The notes: generated from the sequence alone by a model not told the origin. A stretch of DNA of 8,669 bases from Dehalococcoidia bacterium (GCA_004297315.1 SCTU01000053.1:1-8669); one strand, 5' to 3'; shown: positions 1 to 6,603, numbered from the stretch's first letter. Made by a program: numbers and translations.

Positions 1-2
1 AC

Positions 3-290
3 GGCGAATTGGAGGAGGCACACGCGTCCCTGCTGCGTACGCAGGACCTCATCCTCGAACTGATCGCGAGCCTCGCGCTGGACGCGGACGGCGAGGCGGG
101 CGCGCTGGCCCGGCAGATCGCACCGCTGTACGAGTACGTCTACCGCCGCACGCTGGACGCGAGTCTGCGGAAGGATGCCGCGCCGCTTCGAGAGGTCGTG
201 CGGCTGATCACGCCGATGCGTGCGGCGTGGCAGTCAGTCCTCGACTGCGTCCAGGCCGGGCCCGTCACGACTGGCGTCACTCGTGGGTAG
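3..290 (+). CDS. fliS: Flagellin export chaperone FliS, 5'-truncated by the window edge
   Basis: Cytoplasmic chaperone that binds the C-terminal helix of flagellin, prevents premature polymerisation and delivers flagellin to the export gate. About 95 residues are visible. The reading frame is open through the left edge, so the true start lies outside the window, and the TTG at 9 is internal rather than a start. The visible part has the FliS pattern: a helix with LLRTQDLILELIASL, then an acidic/glycine turn (DADGEAG), then LYEYVYRRTLDAS and a final helix containing VVRLITPMRAAW. The LY-Y--R-L core and the late Trp are typical of the helical-bundle family. The length is consistent with a 120-140 residue protein missing only its first helix. 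The next gene starts inside its stop region, suggesting translational coupling. fliD is the usual upstream neighbour but cannot be seen here. Confidence 0.85.
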   Translation, partial: GELEEAHASLLRTQDLILELIASLALDADGEAGALARQIAPLYEYVYRRTLDASLRKDAAPLREVVRLITPMRAAWQSVLDCVQAGPVTTGVTRG

Positions 291-687
291 CGCGGCACTC
301 CAGTTCGAGCTCCTGCGCGAGATCTTCGACCTCGCACGTGCCCAGCGGGCCGGTCTCGAATCGGACGACCTCGACCGCGTGATGGACCTCATGACGGAGC
401 GCGAGGTACTCCTGGGTCGCCTCCAGCGGCTCACGGAGGAGCAGACCGAGGTCCCGCCGAACGTCGTGCCCCTCCCGCGCGTGGTGTCTTCGATGCAGGA
501 GGACGCGCTGGCGTTGGACACCGTGATCCGGAGCATCCTTGAGCACGACCGGGCGAACGAGGCCCTGCTCCGGGAGAAGCTCGCCCAGGTGCGGGACGAA
601 CTCCCTCGCCTCCGCCGGGCGTTCCGGGCCGCGAACGCCTATCGCCCGAGCGAGGTGGTCCCCGCCTACCTGAACCGTCGGTCGTAG
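283..687 (+). CDS. FlgN/FliT-like flagellar export chaperone
   Basis: Small, charged, almost wholly helical protein of 134 residues. The first half carries a helix with ARAQRAGLESDDLDRVMDLM and then TEREVLLGRLQRL. A short break follows (EVPPNVVPLP), then a long second helix with IRSILEHDRANEALL and a tail ending in AYRPSEVVPAYL. The l--dDld-v--l---R--LL--L pattern, the later ILxxDxxNxxLL segment and the terminal AY are what one sees in FlgN and FliT chaperones, which bind hook-filament junction or cap proteins. A position directly after fliS supports this. I chose GTG 283, which overlaps the fliS stop by 8 bp. An in-frame ATG at 220 would give a 155-residue form but adds 21 poorly structured residues and has no visible ribosome site. 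The family is divergent, so FlgN versus FliT is not decided; the role is inferred from pattern and context. Confidence 0.6.
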   Translation: MGSAALQFELLREIFDLARAQRAGLESDDLDRVMDLMTEREVLLGRLQRLTEEQTEVPPNVVPLPRVVSSMQEDALALDTVIRSILEHDRANEALLREKLAQVRDELPRLRRAFRAANAYRPSEVVPAYLNRRS

Positions 688-691
688 CCGC

Positions 692-701
692 GAGGATCCT
701 C
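692..701 (+). promoter_or_regulatory. Ribosome binding site of the sortase gene inside a 10-bp palindrome
   Basis: GAGG at 692-695 lies 8 nt before the ATG at 704 and supports that start. The same bases form one half of the perfect palindrome GAGGATCCTC. It has no loop, so it cannot fold on itself as a hairpin. Pairing between transcripts or binding of a dimeric protein is conceivable, but a chance palindrome is just as likely. Confidence 0.55.
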
Positions 702-703
702 CA

Positions 704-1399
704 ATGGCACGACCGAGCCCCGCCGCACGCACGCGCCGAGCCTCGCGATGGATCGCCTGGGGCGTCCTGCTCGTGCTCGCAATGTGTTCTGGGGGGCTGC
801 TCGCCGGCACCGGCATGGAGCCGGTGCCCACCTCGATCGCGCAGCGGTATGCCGCCTCAGGCGCGGCGGCGAAGATCGCCTCGGGTGGCGACCCCTGGCC
901 ACAGGCCGCGCCGCGGCGCCCCTTTGTGCCGGCGGAATCGAACCCGATCGAATTCGCGCGGGACGCGAAGCAGCCGCTCACACCGCAATTCGCCACTCGG
1001 GTCGTCGTGCGATCGGTCGGCATCGATGCGGCGGTGCAACCGGTGGGCCTGGTCTTCACGGCGGGGCGGCTCCAGTACGACGTGCCTTACGTCGAAGCGG
1101 GCCAGTACGCCGGCACCGCCCAGCCGGGCCGCCCGGGGAATGCCGTCATCGGCGGGCACGTGTCGAGGCGCGGCTCGCCCGGCGTGTTCTCAAAACTGCC
1201 GAAAGTGGCCGCCGGGGACGTGGTGGAGGTCTTCAGAGGCGACCAGGTCTTCCGATACTCCGTGACGGAGATCCGTGTCGTCGCATCGGACGCGACGGAC
1301 GTGATGAGTCAAACGCACGACGCGACTTTGACGCTCATCACCTGTTTCCCGGACGACGCGCTGCGGGAGCGGCTCGTCGTGGTGGGGAAGTTGATGTAG
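704..1399 (+). CDS. Membrane-anchored sortase (class D/E/F-like cysteine transpeptidase)
   Basis: Sortases cleave a C-terminal sorting motif in a secreted protein and join the new end to a cell-wall amine, acting on the outer face of the membrane. The 231-residue product starts with a basic tail (RTRRASR), followed by one hydrophobic segment at about 16-35 that acts as signal anchor. A Pro/Ala-rich stalk of about 60 residues follows, and the catalytic domain runs from about 99 to the end. The three catalytic residues are visible: His152 in NAVIGGHV, Cys214 in TLTLITCFPDD, and Arg223 in RERLVVVGKL. GVFSKLPKVAAGDVVEV between them is the usual sortase strand-and-turn block. The TLITC core and short C-terminus fit the single-domain class D/E/F sortases; the exact class is not settled. 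Cys28 is preceded by Met, so the N-terminus is not a good lipobox. The gene begins 16 bp after the chaperone gene and is followed by flgM, on the same strand and with similar codon use. No protein with an LPxTG-type signal is encoded in this window, so the substrate is unknown. Confidence 0.88.
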   Translation: MARPSPAARTRRASRWIAWGVLLVLAMCSGGLLAGTGMEPVPTSIAQRYAASGAAAKIASGGDPWPQAAPRRPFVPAESNPIEFARDAKQPLTPQFATRVVVRSVGIDAAVQPVGLVFTAGRLQYDVPYVEAGQYAGTAQPGRPGNAVIGGHVSRRGSPGVFSKLPKVAAGDVVEVFRGDQVFRYSVTEIRVVASDATDVMSQTHDATLTLITCFPDDALRERLVVVGKLM

Positions 1400-1411
1400 C
1401 GCGGCCATCCC

Positions 1412-1430
1412 TCCGGGACGCACGCCCGGA
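1412..1430 (+). other. Small hairpin between the sortase gene and flgM
   Basis: A perfect 6-bp stem (TCCGGG at 1412-1417 and CCCGGA at 1425-1430) encloses a 7-nt loop, 13 bp after the sortase stop. No run of T follows, so it is not a convincing intrinsic terminator. It could be an mRNA-processing or stability element, or chance in GC-rich DNA. Confidence 0.3.
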
Positions 1431-1447
1431 TACGATGGGCTACCGTC

Positions 1448-1454
1448 AAAGGAG
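1448..1454 (+). promoter_or_regulatory. Ribosome binding site that fixes the TTG start of flgM
   Basis: AAAGGAG lies 9 nt before the TTG at 1464. It is one of the clearest Shine-Dalgarno sequences in the window. The only nearby ATG (1435) is upstream of it and in a different frame, so TTG is the probable start. Confidence 0.65.
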
Positions 1455-1463
1455 CAGGCTGCT

Positions 1464-1727
1464 TTGGAAATCCAGGAGCCCTCTCGGGCCCGCACGCCCC
1501 GCATGGTCGACCTCGCCACCTCGCGGCCGAGGCGACTGCCCGCCGCGCCGGCCGATGCACCGGCCGACCGCATCGAACTGTCGTCCGAAGGGCGCTCCCT
1601 CGCTGGCGTGGACGACTTGACGCGGGCGCGGCGCGTCGCCGAGTTGCGCGCGCGCATCGATGCCGGGGCGTACACCGTCGACGCGGCGACACTTGCCCGG
1701 CGCCTGTCGGAGCTTGGCGAGGCGTAA
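1464..1727 (+). CDS. flgM: Anti-sigma-28 factor FlgM
   Basis: FlgM binds and inactivates the flagellar sigma factor (FliA/sigma-28) in the cytoplasm. It is released when the completed hook-basal body exports it, which turns on filament genes. The 87-residue product has the family layout. A disordered, Arg/Pro/Ala-rich N-terminal half serves as the export region. DRIELSSEGRSL follows at about 35-46, and then the sigma-binding helices at about 57-83 with RVAELRARIDAGAYTVDAATLARRL. The V--LR--I--G-Y-vd---lA--L signature is diagnostic. The start is TTG, chosen for the AAAGGAG upstream. It lies 64 bp after the sortase stop and about 130 bp before fliF. FlgM indicates that a sigma-28 checkpoint exists in this organism, although the sigma gene itself is not in the window. 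Confidence 0.85.
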   Translation: MEIQEPSRARTPRMVDLATSRPRRLPAAPADAPADRIELSSEGRSLAGVDDLTRARRVAELRARIDAGAYTVDAATLARRLSELGEA

Positions 1728-1857
1728 CGCCCCGCTCCCGGCGACGAGCGACGCTTCCCTCCCTTAGGGCGCTCTGTCCGCGCAGACGCGGGAGTTCCCC
1801 CATACGGAAGCCCGCAGTCCGTCCGTACGCTCGACCGCGAGGTCAAGGAGTGTGCGC
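1728..1857 (+). promoter_or_regulatory. Leader region upstream of fliF, with small inverted repeats
   Basis: This 130-bp gap is the longest non-coding stretch here and the most likely place for a promoter of the fliF operon. I could not recognise a sigma-70, sigma-54 or sigma-28 promoter with confidence. Two inverted repeats are visible: a 5-bp stem with a 4-nt loop (CCGCG at 1778-1782, CGCGG at 1787-1791) and a wider one (TACGGA at 1803-1808, TCCGTA at 1822-1827, 13-nt spacer). Neither is followed by a T tract. The region ends with the fliF ribosome site. Assignment as regulatory rests on position only. Confidence 0.35.
1845..1850 (+). promoter_or_regulatory. Ribosome binding site that decides the fliF start
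   Basis: AAGGAG ends 1 nt before the GTG at 1852 but 7 nt before the in-frame GTG at 1858. Normal spacing favours 1858, making the protein two residues shorter than the longest frame. Confidence 0.65.
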
Positions 1858-3471
1858 GTGGGCTCGACGACGACTCGCCTGCTGGAGATCTGGGGCGGCC
1901 TCTCGCCCGCCCGCAAGGGGATGCTCACGGCGAGCGCCCTCGGCCTCGCGGCGATCGTGTTCTTCGTCTACTCCTGGTCCGGCCGCGCTGAGATGGTGAC
2001 GCTCTATTCGGGCCTCGACCCCGCCGACAGCGGGCGGATCGTGGAGCAGCTGCGCGCGCAGGGTGTCCCGTACTCCGTGGATGCGGGCGGCGCGACGGTC
2101 CGTGTCGCCGCGGACCGCGTCGACGAAACGCGCGTCGCCTTCGCCGCGCAGGGGCTGCCGCAAGGCGGAAGCGTCGGCTTCGAGATCTTCCAGAACAGCC
2201 AGTTCACGGCCACCGATTTCGTGCAGCGGTTGAATTTCCAGCGCGGCCTCCAGGGCGAACTGGCACGCACGATCGAGTCGTTCCCCGCGGTCGAGCACGC
2301 GCGCGTCCACCTCGTGATGCCGGAGAAGTCGCTCTTTGCGAAGGACCAGCAACCGGCCACGGCCTCGGTCGTCGTCGCGCTGCGCCCGGGCCGCCGCCTC
2401 CAGCAGAACGAGGTTGCGGGCATCGCCCATCTCGTCTCCGGCGCCGTGCAGGGCCTGTCGAAGGACCACATCAGCATCCTCGACCAGAGCGGCGCGATGA
2501 TCTTCGACGGCGGGTCGCAGAAGGAGGACGGGTTCGGCCTGACGGCCTCGCAGCTCGGCTTGCAGCAGCAATACGAACGGTCGCTGGTGGAGAGCGCGCA
2601 GGGGATGCTCGACCGCGCGCTCGGCCCCGCCAAGGCGACGGTCTCCGTCCGCGCCGCGATGAACTTCGACCGAGGCGAGGTGGAGAAGGAGACGTTCAGC
2701 ACGCCCGAGAAGGGGGCGGCCCGCTCCAGCAGCACCGTGACCGAGACCTACACGACGGCTACGCCCGGTGACGGCACTGGCCAGATCCCGGGCGCCCTCG
2801 CGAACGTCCCGGGCGCGAACGGCAACCTGCCCGCCGCCCCGACACCTGCCATCGGCGCGAACGCCGGCACGAATTACCAGCGTCAGGAACAGACCTCCAA
2901 CTTCGAGGTCGACCGGACGAAGACGAAGTCCGTCGTCGCGCCCGGCAAGGTCGAGCGCCTCACGGTCTCGCTCATCCTCGACGAGTCGGTGGCGCAGGAG
3001 CAGGTGGACGCCTTGAAGGCGAACGTCGCCGCGTCGGTCGGGCTGGACGAGAAGCGCGGCGACCAGATCGCCGTCTCGCGGGTGAAGTTCGACAGCAGTT
3101 CGATCGACGAAGCGCGCGCGGCGTTCAAGTCGGACGCCTCCCGGCAGCGCCTGCTCGGCTACGCGCGACTGCTGCTCCCGGTCGTGGTGTTGCTGCTCGG
3201 TTTCGTCTTCTTCCGCACGCTGATGAAGGCGGTCGGGCGTCAGAGCGCCGCGCGCGGGTTCAGCGCGTACGACGCCGGCTCGCCCATGCTCCCCGCCGGG
3301 GCCGGCGCCTCGCTGCAACTCGCGCAGGCCCAGGCGGCAATGCGTGCACTCCCATCGCCGGTGGACCCGGACATCCGCAAGAGCGACCTGCAGATCTCCG
3401 TCGAACGCCTAGCCGCGTCCAACCCGAACAGCGTGATCGAGGTCGTCCAGTCATGGCTGCGCGAGGAATAG
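1858..3471 (+). CDS. fliF: Flagellar MS-ring protein FliF
   Basis: FliF assembles in the cytoplasmic membrane into the MS ring, on which the C ring, export apparatus and rod are built. The 537-residue product is of normal family length. The first membrane helix is at about 22-41 (LTASALGLAAIVFFVYSW). It is followed by the YscJ/FliF-type ring-building region, with YSGLDPADSGRIVEQL at about 50-65, GFEIF at about 107-111, and VQRLNFQRGLQGELARTI at about 122-139. HARVHLVMPEKSLF at about 148-160 is the conserved periplasmic strand. A Gly/Pro/Ala-rich loop at about 300-340 precedes the beta-collar segment. The second membrane helix is at about 437-456 (LLLPVVVLLLGFVFF). The C-terminal tail ends in SNPNSVIEVVQSWLREE, the FliG-binding helix. 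GTG 1858 is preferred over GTG 1852 because of ribosome-site spacing. fliG follows in the same operon. Confidence 0.95.
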   Translation: MGSTTTRLLEIWGGLSPARKGMLTASALGLAAIVFFVYSWSGRAEMVTLYSGLDPADSGRIVEQLRAQGVPYSVDAGGATVRVAADRVDETRVAFAAQGLPQGGSVGFEIFQNSQFTATDFVQRLNFQRGLQGELARTIESFPAVEHARVHLVMPEKSLFAKDQQPATASVVVALRPGRRLQQNEVAGIAHLVSGAVQGLSKDHISILDQSGAMIFDGGSQKEDGFGLTASQLGLQQQYERSLVESAQGMLDRALGPAKATVSVRAAMNFDRGEVEKETFSTPEKGAARSSSTVTETYTTATPGDGTGQIPGALANVPGANGNLPAAPTPAIGANAGTNYQRQEQTSNFEVDRTKTKSVVAPGKVERLTVSLILDESVAQEQVDALKANVAASVGLDEKRGDQIAVSRVKFDSSSIDEARAAFKSDASRQRLLGYARLLLPVVVLLLGFVFFRTLMKAVGRQSAARGFSAYDAGSPMLPAGAGASLQLAQAQAAMRALPSPVDPDIRKSDLQISVERLAASNPNSVIEVVQSWLREE

Positions 3472-3492
3472 GGCCGTCGGTCCGATGACCGT

Positions 3493-3499
3493 GGAGGGG
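3493..3499 (+). promoter_or_regulatory. Ribosome binding site that decides the fliG start
   Basis: GGAGGGG lies just upstream of the ATG at 3503 (5 nt from GGAGG). The earlier in-frame ATG at 3485 has no comparable site and would place this Shine-Dalgarno inside the gene. A GTG at 3506 is a second possibility. Confidence 0.55.
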
Positions 3500-3502
3500 C
3501 AG

Positions 3503-4546
3503 ATGGTGACGGCGACCGCCGAGATCCGGAAGAACGCCTTTGGCGACGCAAGGGGCCGCCGCCGTGCCGCCGCGCTGCTCATCGCCCTCGGCCCGGAGAC
3601 TGCCGCCCAGGTCATGCGCGGGCTGCCCGATGAGGACATCGGCCGGTTGACGTGGGAGATCGTCGGCATCGGCCAGTTGAACTCACAGGAGCGCGAAGAC
3701 ATCCTCGCCAACTTCTACGAGACGGCGATCGGCCGCGACTTCGTCTCCGTGGGCGGACTCGAATACGCGCAGGAGATGCTGACGCGCGCCATCGGCAAGG
3801 AGCGCGCGGACGAGATCACCTCGCGGCTGGGCAAGCACGCCGGCCCGCAGCCGTTCGCGTTCCTCCAGCAGGTCGACATCAAGGACCTCGTGAACTTCCT
3901 GCGTGGCGAGCACCCGCAGATGGTCGCGCTGATTATGGCCTATCTGCCGGTCGACAAGGCCGCGGAGGTGCTCCCCAACCTTCCCGACGACCTCCAGACA
4001 GAAGTCTCGGTCCGCATCGCAATGATGGAGCGCACCAGCCCGGACGTGATCGAGGAAGTCGAGGGTGTGATCCGCGCTCGGCTGGGCTCGGTCTTCTCCC
4101 CGCGCGCCGACATGAACTCGGCTGGGGGTGTGGACGCGGTGGTGGAGTTGCTGCGCAAGGTGGACCTGGCGACCGAGCGAGTGATCCTCGAAGGCCTCGA
4201 GCGCACCGACCCGGAGACGGCGAACGAGGTGCGCAAGCGGATGTTCATCTTCGAGAACATCACGCTCCTCGACAACCGCTCGATCCAGCGCGTGCTGCGC
4301 GAGATCGACTCGAAGGACCTGGGGCTGGCGCTGAAGGGTGCGACGTCCGAGGTGCGCGCGCGCGTTGTCTCCAACATGTCGGAACGCGCGGGCAAGATGC
4401 TCGAGGACGACATCGCCGCGCTCGGGCCCGTCCGGCTGGCCCAGGTCGAAGAGGCGCAGGGCCGCATCGTCGCCGTGATCCGGCGTCTGGAAGAGGCCGA
4501 AGAGATCTTCGTGATGCGCGGCGGAGAGGACGACATGCTTGTCTGA
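3503..4546 (+). CDS. fliG: Flagellar motor switch protein FliG
   Basis: FliG is the C-ring protein that binds the FliF tail and receives torque from the stator. The 347-residue product has all three domains. The N-terminal FliF-binding part contains RAAALLIALGPETAAQVM at about 21-38. The middle domain has the EHPQ motif at 136-139 (NFLRGEHPQMVALIMAYL), and a GGV linker follows at 208-210. The C-terminal torque domain has MFIF at 247-250, then IQRVLREIDSKDLGLALKGA at about 261-280 and NMSERAGKMLEDD at about 291-303. These give the expected pattern of basic residues (R266, K278, R295) and acidic ones (E301, D302, D303) that face the stator. The end, GPVRLAQVEEAQGRIV, is also canonical. ATG 3503 is preferred over ATG 3485 because of the Shine-Dalgarno; the longer form would add six residues. 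The stop overlaps the fliH start by 8 bp. Confidence 0.95.
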   Translation: MVTATAEIRKNAFGDARGRRRAAALLIALGPETAAQVMRGLPDEDIGRLTWEIVGIGQLNSQEREDILANFYETAIGRDFVSVGGLEYAQEMLTRAIGKERADEITSRLGKHAGPQPFAFLQQVDIKDLVNFLRGEHPQMVALIMAYLPVDKAAEVLPNLPDDLQTEVSVRIAMMERTSPDVIEEVEGVIRARLGSVFSPRADMNSAGGVDAVVELLRKVDLATERVILEGLERTDPETANEVRKRMFIFENITLLDNRSIQRVLREIDSKDLGLALKGATSEVRARVVSNMSERAGKMLEDDIAALGPVRLAQVEEAQGRIVAVIRRLEEAEEIFVMRGGEDDMLV

Positions 4547-5258
4547 GGCCGCCTCCTTCAGTCGCACGCTGTTGCGCCGTCCGCGGCGCGCCTTCGAGGT
4601 TGTCCTGGGCGCTGACGGTCGCCTGCCGCCCGGCGACATGCTCACCGGCCTCGCGGGCGCCGATCGGAACCGGCTATCGCAGGCGGCGGACATCGTCGAG
4701 GAGGCGCGGCGCCACGCGGACGAAATCGTGCGCCATGCCGCCGTCGAGGCGGACGCGATCGAACGTCATGCGCGCGAGGCGGGATACCGTGACGGCTTCG
4801 CGTCTGGCGAGGTCGCGGCCCGCGCCGAGTTGGCACAGGCGATGGCGCTGGTGCAGCGCGCTGCGGCGGCCTCGAAGGCCACGCACGACGCCCTGCTTCG
4901 CTCGGCCGAGCGCGACACGGTCGAGCTCGTGATTGAGGCGGCGCGCCAGGTGATCGGGGCCGCGGTCGAACGCGACCCGGGACTCGCCCTGGCGACCGTG
5001 CGCCGTGCGCTCGACCGTGCCGGGGCGCTGAACGTGGTACGCGTCCGGCTGCATCCGGACGATGAGGCGCGAGTCCGGGTGGCGCTGGCGGAAGAGCACG
5101 GGCTGGGCGCGCCCTTCGCGATGCTTGCGGACGGCAGCGTGTCAGTTGGCGGCTGCATCATCGACACCGAGGCCGGACGGATCGACGCGCGGCTCGACGT
5201 CCAGCTCGACCAAATTGCACAGTCGCTCCGAAACGCCACACCGGCGGTGGCGGCATGA
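4539..5258 (+). CDS. fliH: Flagellar export ATPase regulator FliH
   Basis: FliH is the peripheral stalk-like partner that dimerises, binds FliI and tethers the ATPase to the C ring and export gate. The 239-residue product has a short basic N-terminus. A long charged helix at about 45-120 includes GYRDGFASG at about 82-90, matching the G--dG---G element of FliH. The C-terminal FliI-binding domain has VELVIEAARQVIGAAV at about 128-143, VRVRLHPDD at about 167-175, and DGSVSVGGCIIDTEAGRIDA at about 198-217, the family hallmark. The start is TTG 4539, overlapping the fliG end, with GAGAGGA upstream at 8-nt spacing. The protein has no tryptophan, so it lacks the N-terminal Trp pair known from enteric FliH. 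It overlaps fliI by the ATGA arrangement, implying coupled translation of the two partners. Confidence 0.9.
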   Translation: MSEAASFSRTLLRRPRRAFEVVLGADGRLPPGDMLTGLAGADRNRLSQAADIVEEARRHADEIVRHAAVEADAIERHAREAGYRDGFASGEVAARAELAQAMALVQRAAAASKATHDALLRSAERDTVELVIEAARQVIGAAVERDPGLALATVRRALDRAGALNVVRVRLHPDDEARVRVALAEEHGLGAPFAMLADGSVSVGGCIIDTEAGRIDARLDVQLDQIAQSLRNATPAVAA

Positions 5259-6592
5259 GTGCTGCATCGCTCCCTTCCCTCGACCTCGGACGCTACGCCC
5301 AGCTCATCCACGCCTCGACGCCGATGCGCGTGGAGGGCCAGGTCAGCGAGGTCACGGGGCTGCTGGCCGAAGTCGCCGGCATCCCCGGCCGGCTCGGCGA
5401 GATGTGTCTGATCGAGCGCGCCGGCGAGCCGGTCCAGGCCGAGATCGTGGGCTTCCGCGGTGGCCGGACGCTGGTCATGCCGCTCGGCGACTTGCACGGC
5501 GTGCAGGCGGGGACGCCCGTCGTGAGCGTGAACGGGCTGACCACCGTGCCGGTCGGAGAGGCTGTGCTCGGCCGCGTGCTCGATGGCCTCGGGCGACCGA
5601 TCGACGGCCTCGGCCCGGTGCTCGCGACCGGGCGCGCAGCGCGCGCGGGCGGCAGTCCTCACGTCCTCTCGCGCCTGACGATCGACGCGCCGCTCGCAAC
5701 GGGCGTGCGGGCGATCGACGGGCTGCTCACCTGCGGCCTCGGTCAGCGCATCGGCATCTTCGCGGGCTCCGGCGTCGGCAAGAGCACCGTGCTCGCGATG
5801 ATCGCGCGTCACGCCTCGTCGGACGTGAACGTGATCGGCCTGATCGGCGAGCGCGGCCGCGAGGTCCGCGAGTTCATCGAGCGCGACCTGGGGCCCGAGG
5901 GCCTCGCGCGGTCGGTCGTGGTGGTCTCGACCTCCGACGAGCCCGCGCCGATGCGGTTGAACGCGGCCTGGGTGGCGACGACGGTGGCAGAGGCGTTCCG
6001 CGACAGCGGCATGCACGTCACGCTGCTGATGGACTCCGTAACACGGTTCGCGATGGCGGGGCGCGAGATCGGTCTCGCGCTCGGTGAGCCGCCGGCAATG
6101 AAGGGGTATACGCCGTCCGTGTTCGCGCAGATGGCGAGGCTGCTGGAGCGCGCGGGCACGGGCACGCAGGGGACCATCACCGCCTTCTACACCGTGCTGG
6201 TCGAGGGCGACGACCTCTCCGAGCCGGTGGCGGACACGGTGCGTGGCACGCTGGACGGGCACATCGTCCTCTCGCGCGCCCTCGCCGCCGAGAACCACTA
6301 CCCCGCGATCGATGTACTGGCGAGTGTTTCCCGCGTGATGCCTGCCGTCGCGACGCCCGAGCATCGCCAGGAGGCCAGCCGGCTGCGCGAACTGCTCGCG
6401 CGCTACCAGCGGTCGCGTGACCTCGTGCAGATCGGCGCGTACCAGCGGGGCACGGACGCTGCTCTGGACGAGGCGCTGGACCGACTCCCGGCGATCGAGG
6501 CGTTCCTGCGCCAGGCGCCGGAGGAATCCGAAGCGCTGGCGGAGACGGTCGAGCGGCTGACCGCCGCCGTGTACCCGCCGGCAGCGGCCTGA
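5255..6592 (+). CDS. fliI: Flagellum-specific ATP synthase FliI (export ATPase)
   Basis: FliI is the hexameric cytoplasmic ATPase of the flagellar type III exporter, related to the F1 beta subunit. It hydrolyses ATP to release chaperones and feed substrates to the gate. The 445-residue product is of normal length. The N-terminal beta-barrel domain spans about 1-95. LGRVLDGLGRPIDGLGP is at about 105-121, and TGVRAIDGLLTCGLGQRIGI at about 149-168. Walker A is AGSGVGKST at 170-178. The catalytic glutamate is E199 in IGERGREVREF. Walker B is LLMD at 257-260, followed by SVTRFAMAGREIGLALGEPP. HYPAIDVLASVSR is the expected late motif. All key ATPase residues are intact. It starts at ATG 5255 within the fliH stop (ATGA) and is followed 11 bp later by fliJ. 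Confidence 0.97.
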   Translation: MSAASLPSLDLGRYAQLIHASTPMRVEGQVSEVTGLLAEVAGIPGRLGEMCLIERAGEPVQAEIVGFRGGRTLVMPLGDLHGVQAGTPVVSVNGLTTVPVGEAVLGRVLDGLGRPIDGLGPVLATGRAARAGGSPHVLSRLTIDAPLATGVRAIDGLLTCGLGQRIGIFAGSGVGKSTVLAMIARHASSDVNVIGLIGERGREVREFIERDLGPEGLARSVVVVSTSDEPAPMRLNAAWVATTVAEAFRDSGMHVTLLMDSVTRFAMAGREIGLALGEPPAMKGYTPSVFAQMARLLERAGTGTQGTITAFYTVLVEGDDLSEPVADTVRGTLDGHIVLSRALAAENHYPAIDVLASVSRVMPAVATPEHRQEASRLRELLARYQRSRDLVQIGAYQRGTDAALDEALDRLPAIEAFLRQAPEESEALAETVERLTAAVYPPAAA

Positions 6593-6603
6593 GAGGAGCG
6601 GAG

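Noticed and set aside
776..796. Possible lipoprotein lipobox around Cys28 of the sortase
   Set aside because: The residue before Cys is Met, where Gly, Ala or Ser is expected; a signal anchor fits better.
748..1620. A 290-codon + strand frame overlapping the sortase gene and flgM
   Set aside because: Arg-rich shadow frame. The competing sortase and FlgM frames both carry diagnostic residues.
1721..1731. GGCGT-A-ACGCC inverted repeat at the flgM stop as a terminator
   Set aside because: The loop would be only 1-3 nt, the stem is short and there is no T tract.
1728..1750. Possible sigma-28 promoter after flgM (TAAC at 1725-1728 followed by GCGACGA at 1741-1747)
   Set aside because: The match to TAAA and GCCGATAA is poor, the spacing is uncertain, and the first element overlaps the flgM stop codon.
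1843..3318. A 491-codon open frame on the minus strand opposite fliF
   Set aside because: Antisense shadow of fliF with biased Arg/Glu/Ala composition and no motif; fliF itself is unambiguous.
3652..4932. A 426-codon + strand frame overlapping fliG and fliH
   Set aside because: Arg/Gly/Pro-rich out-of-frame translation of two well-supported genes; no domain seen.
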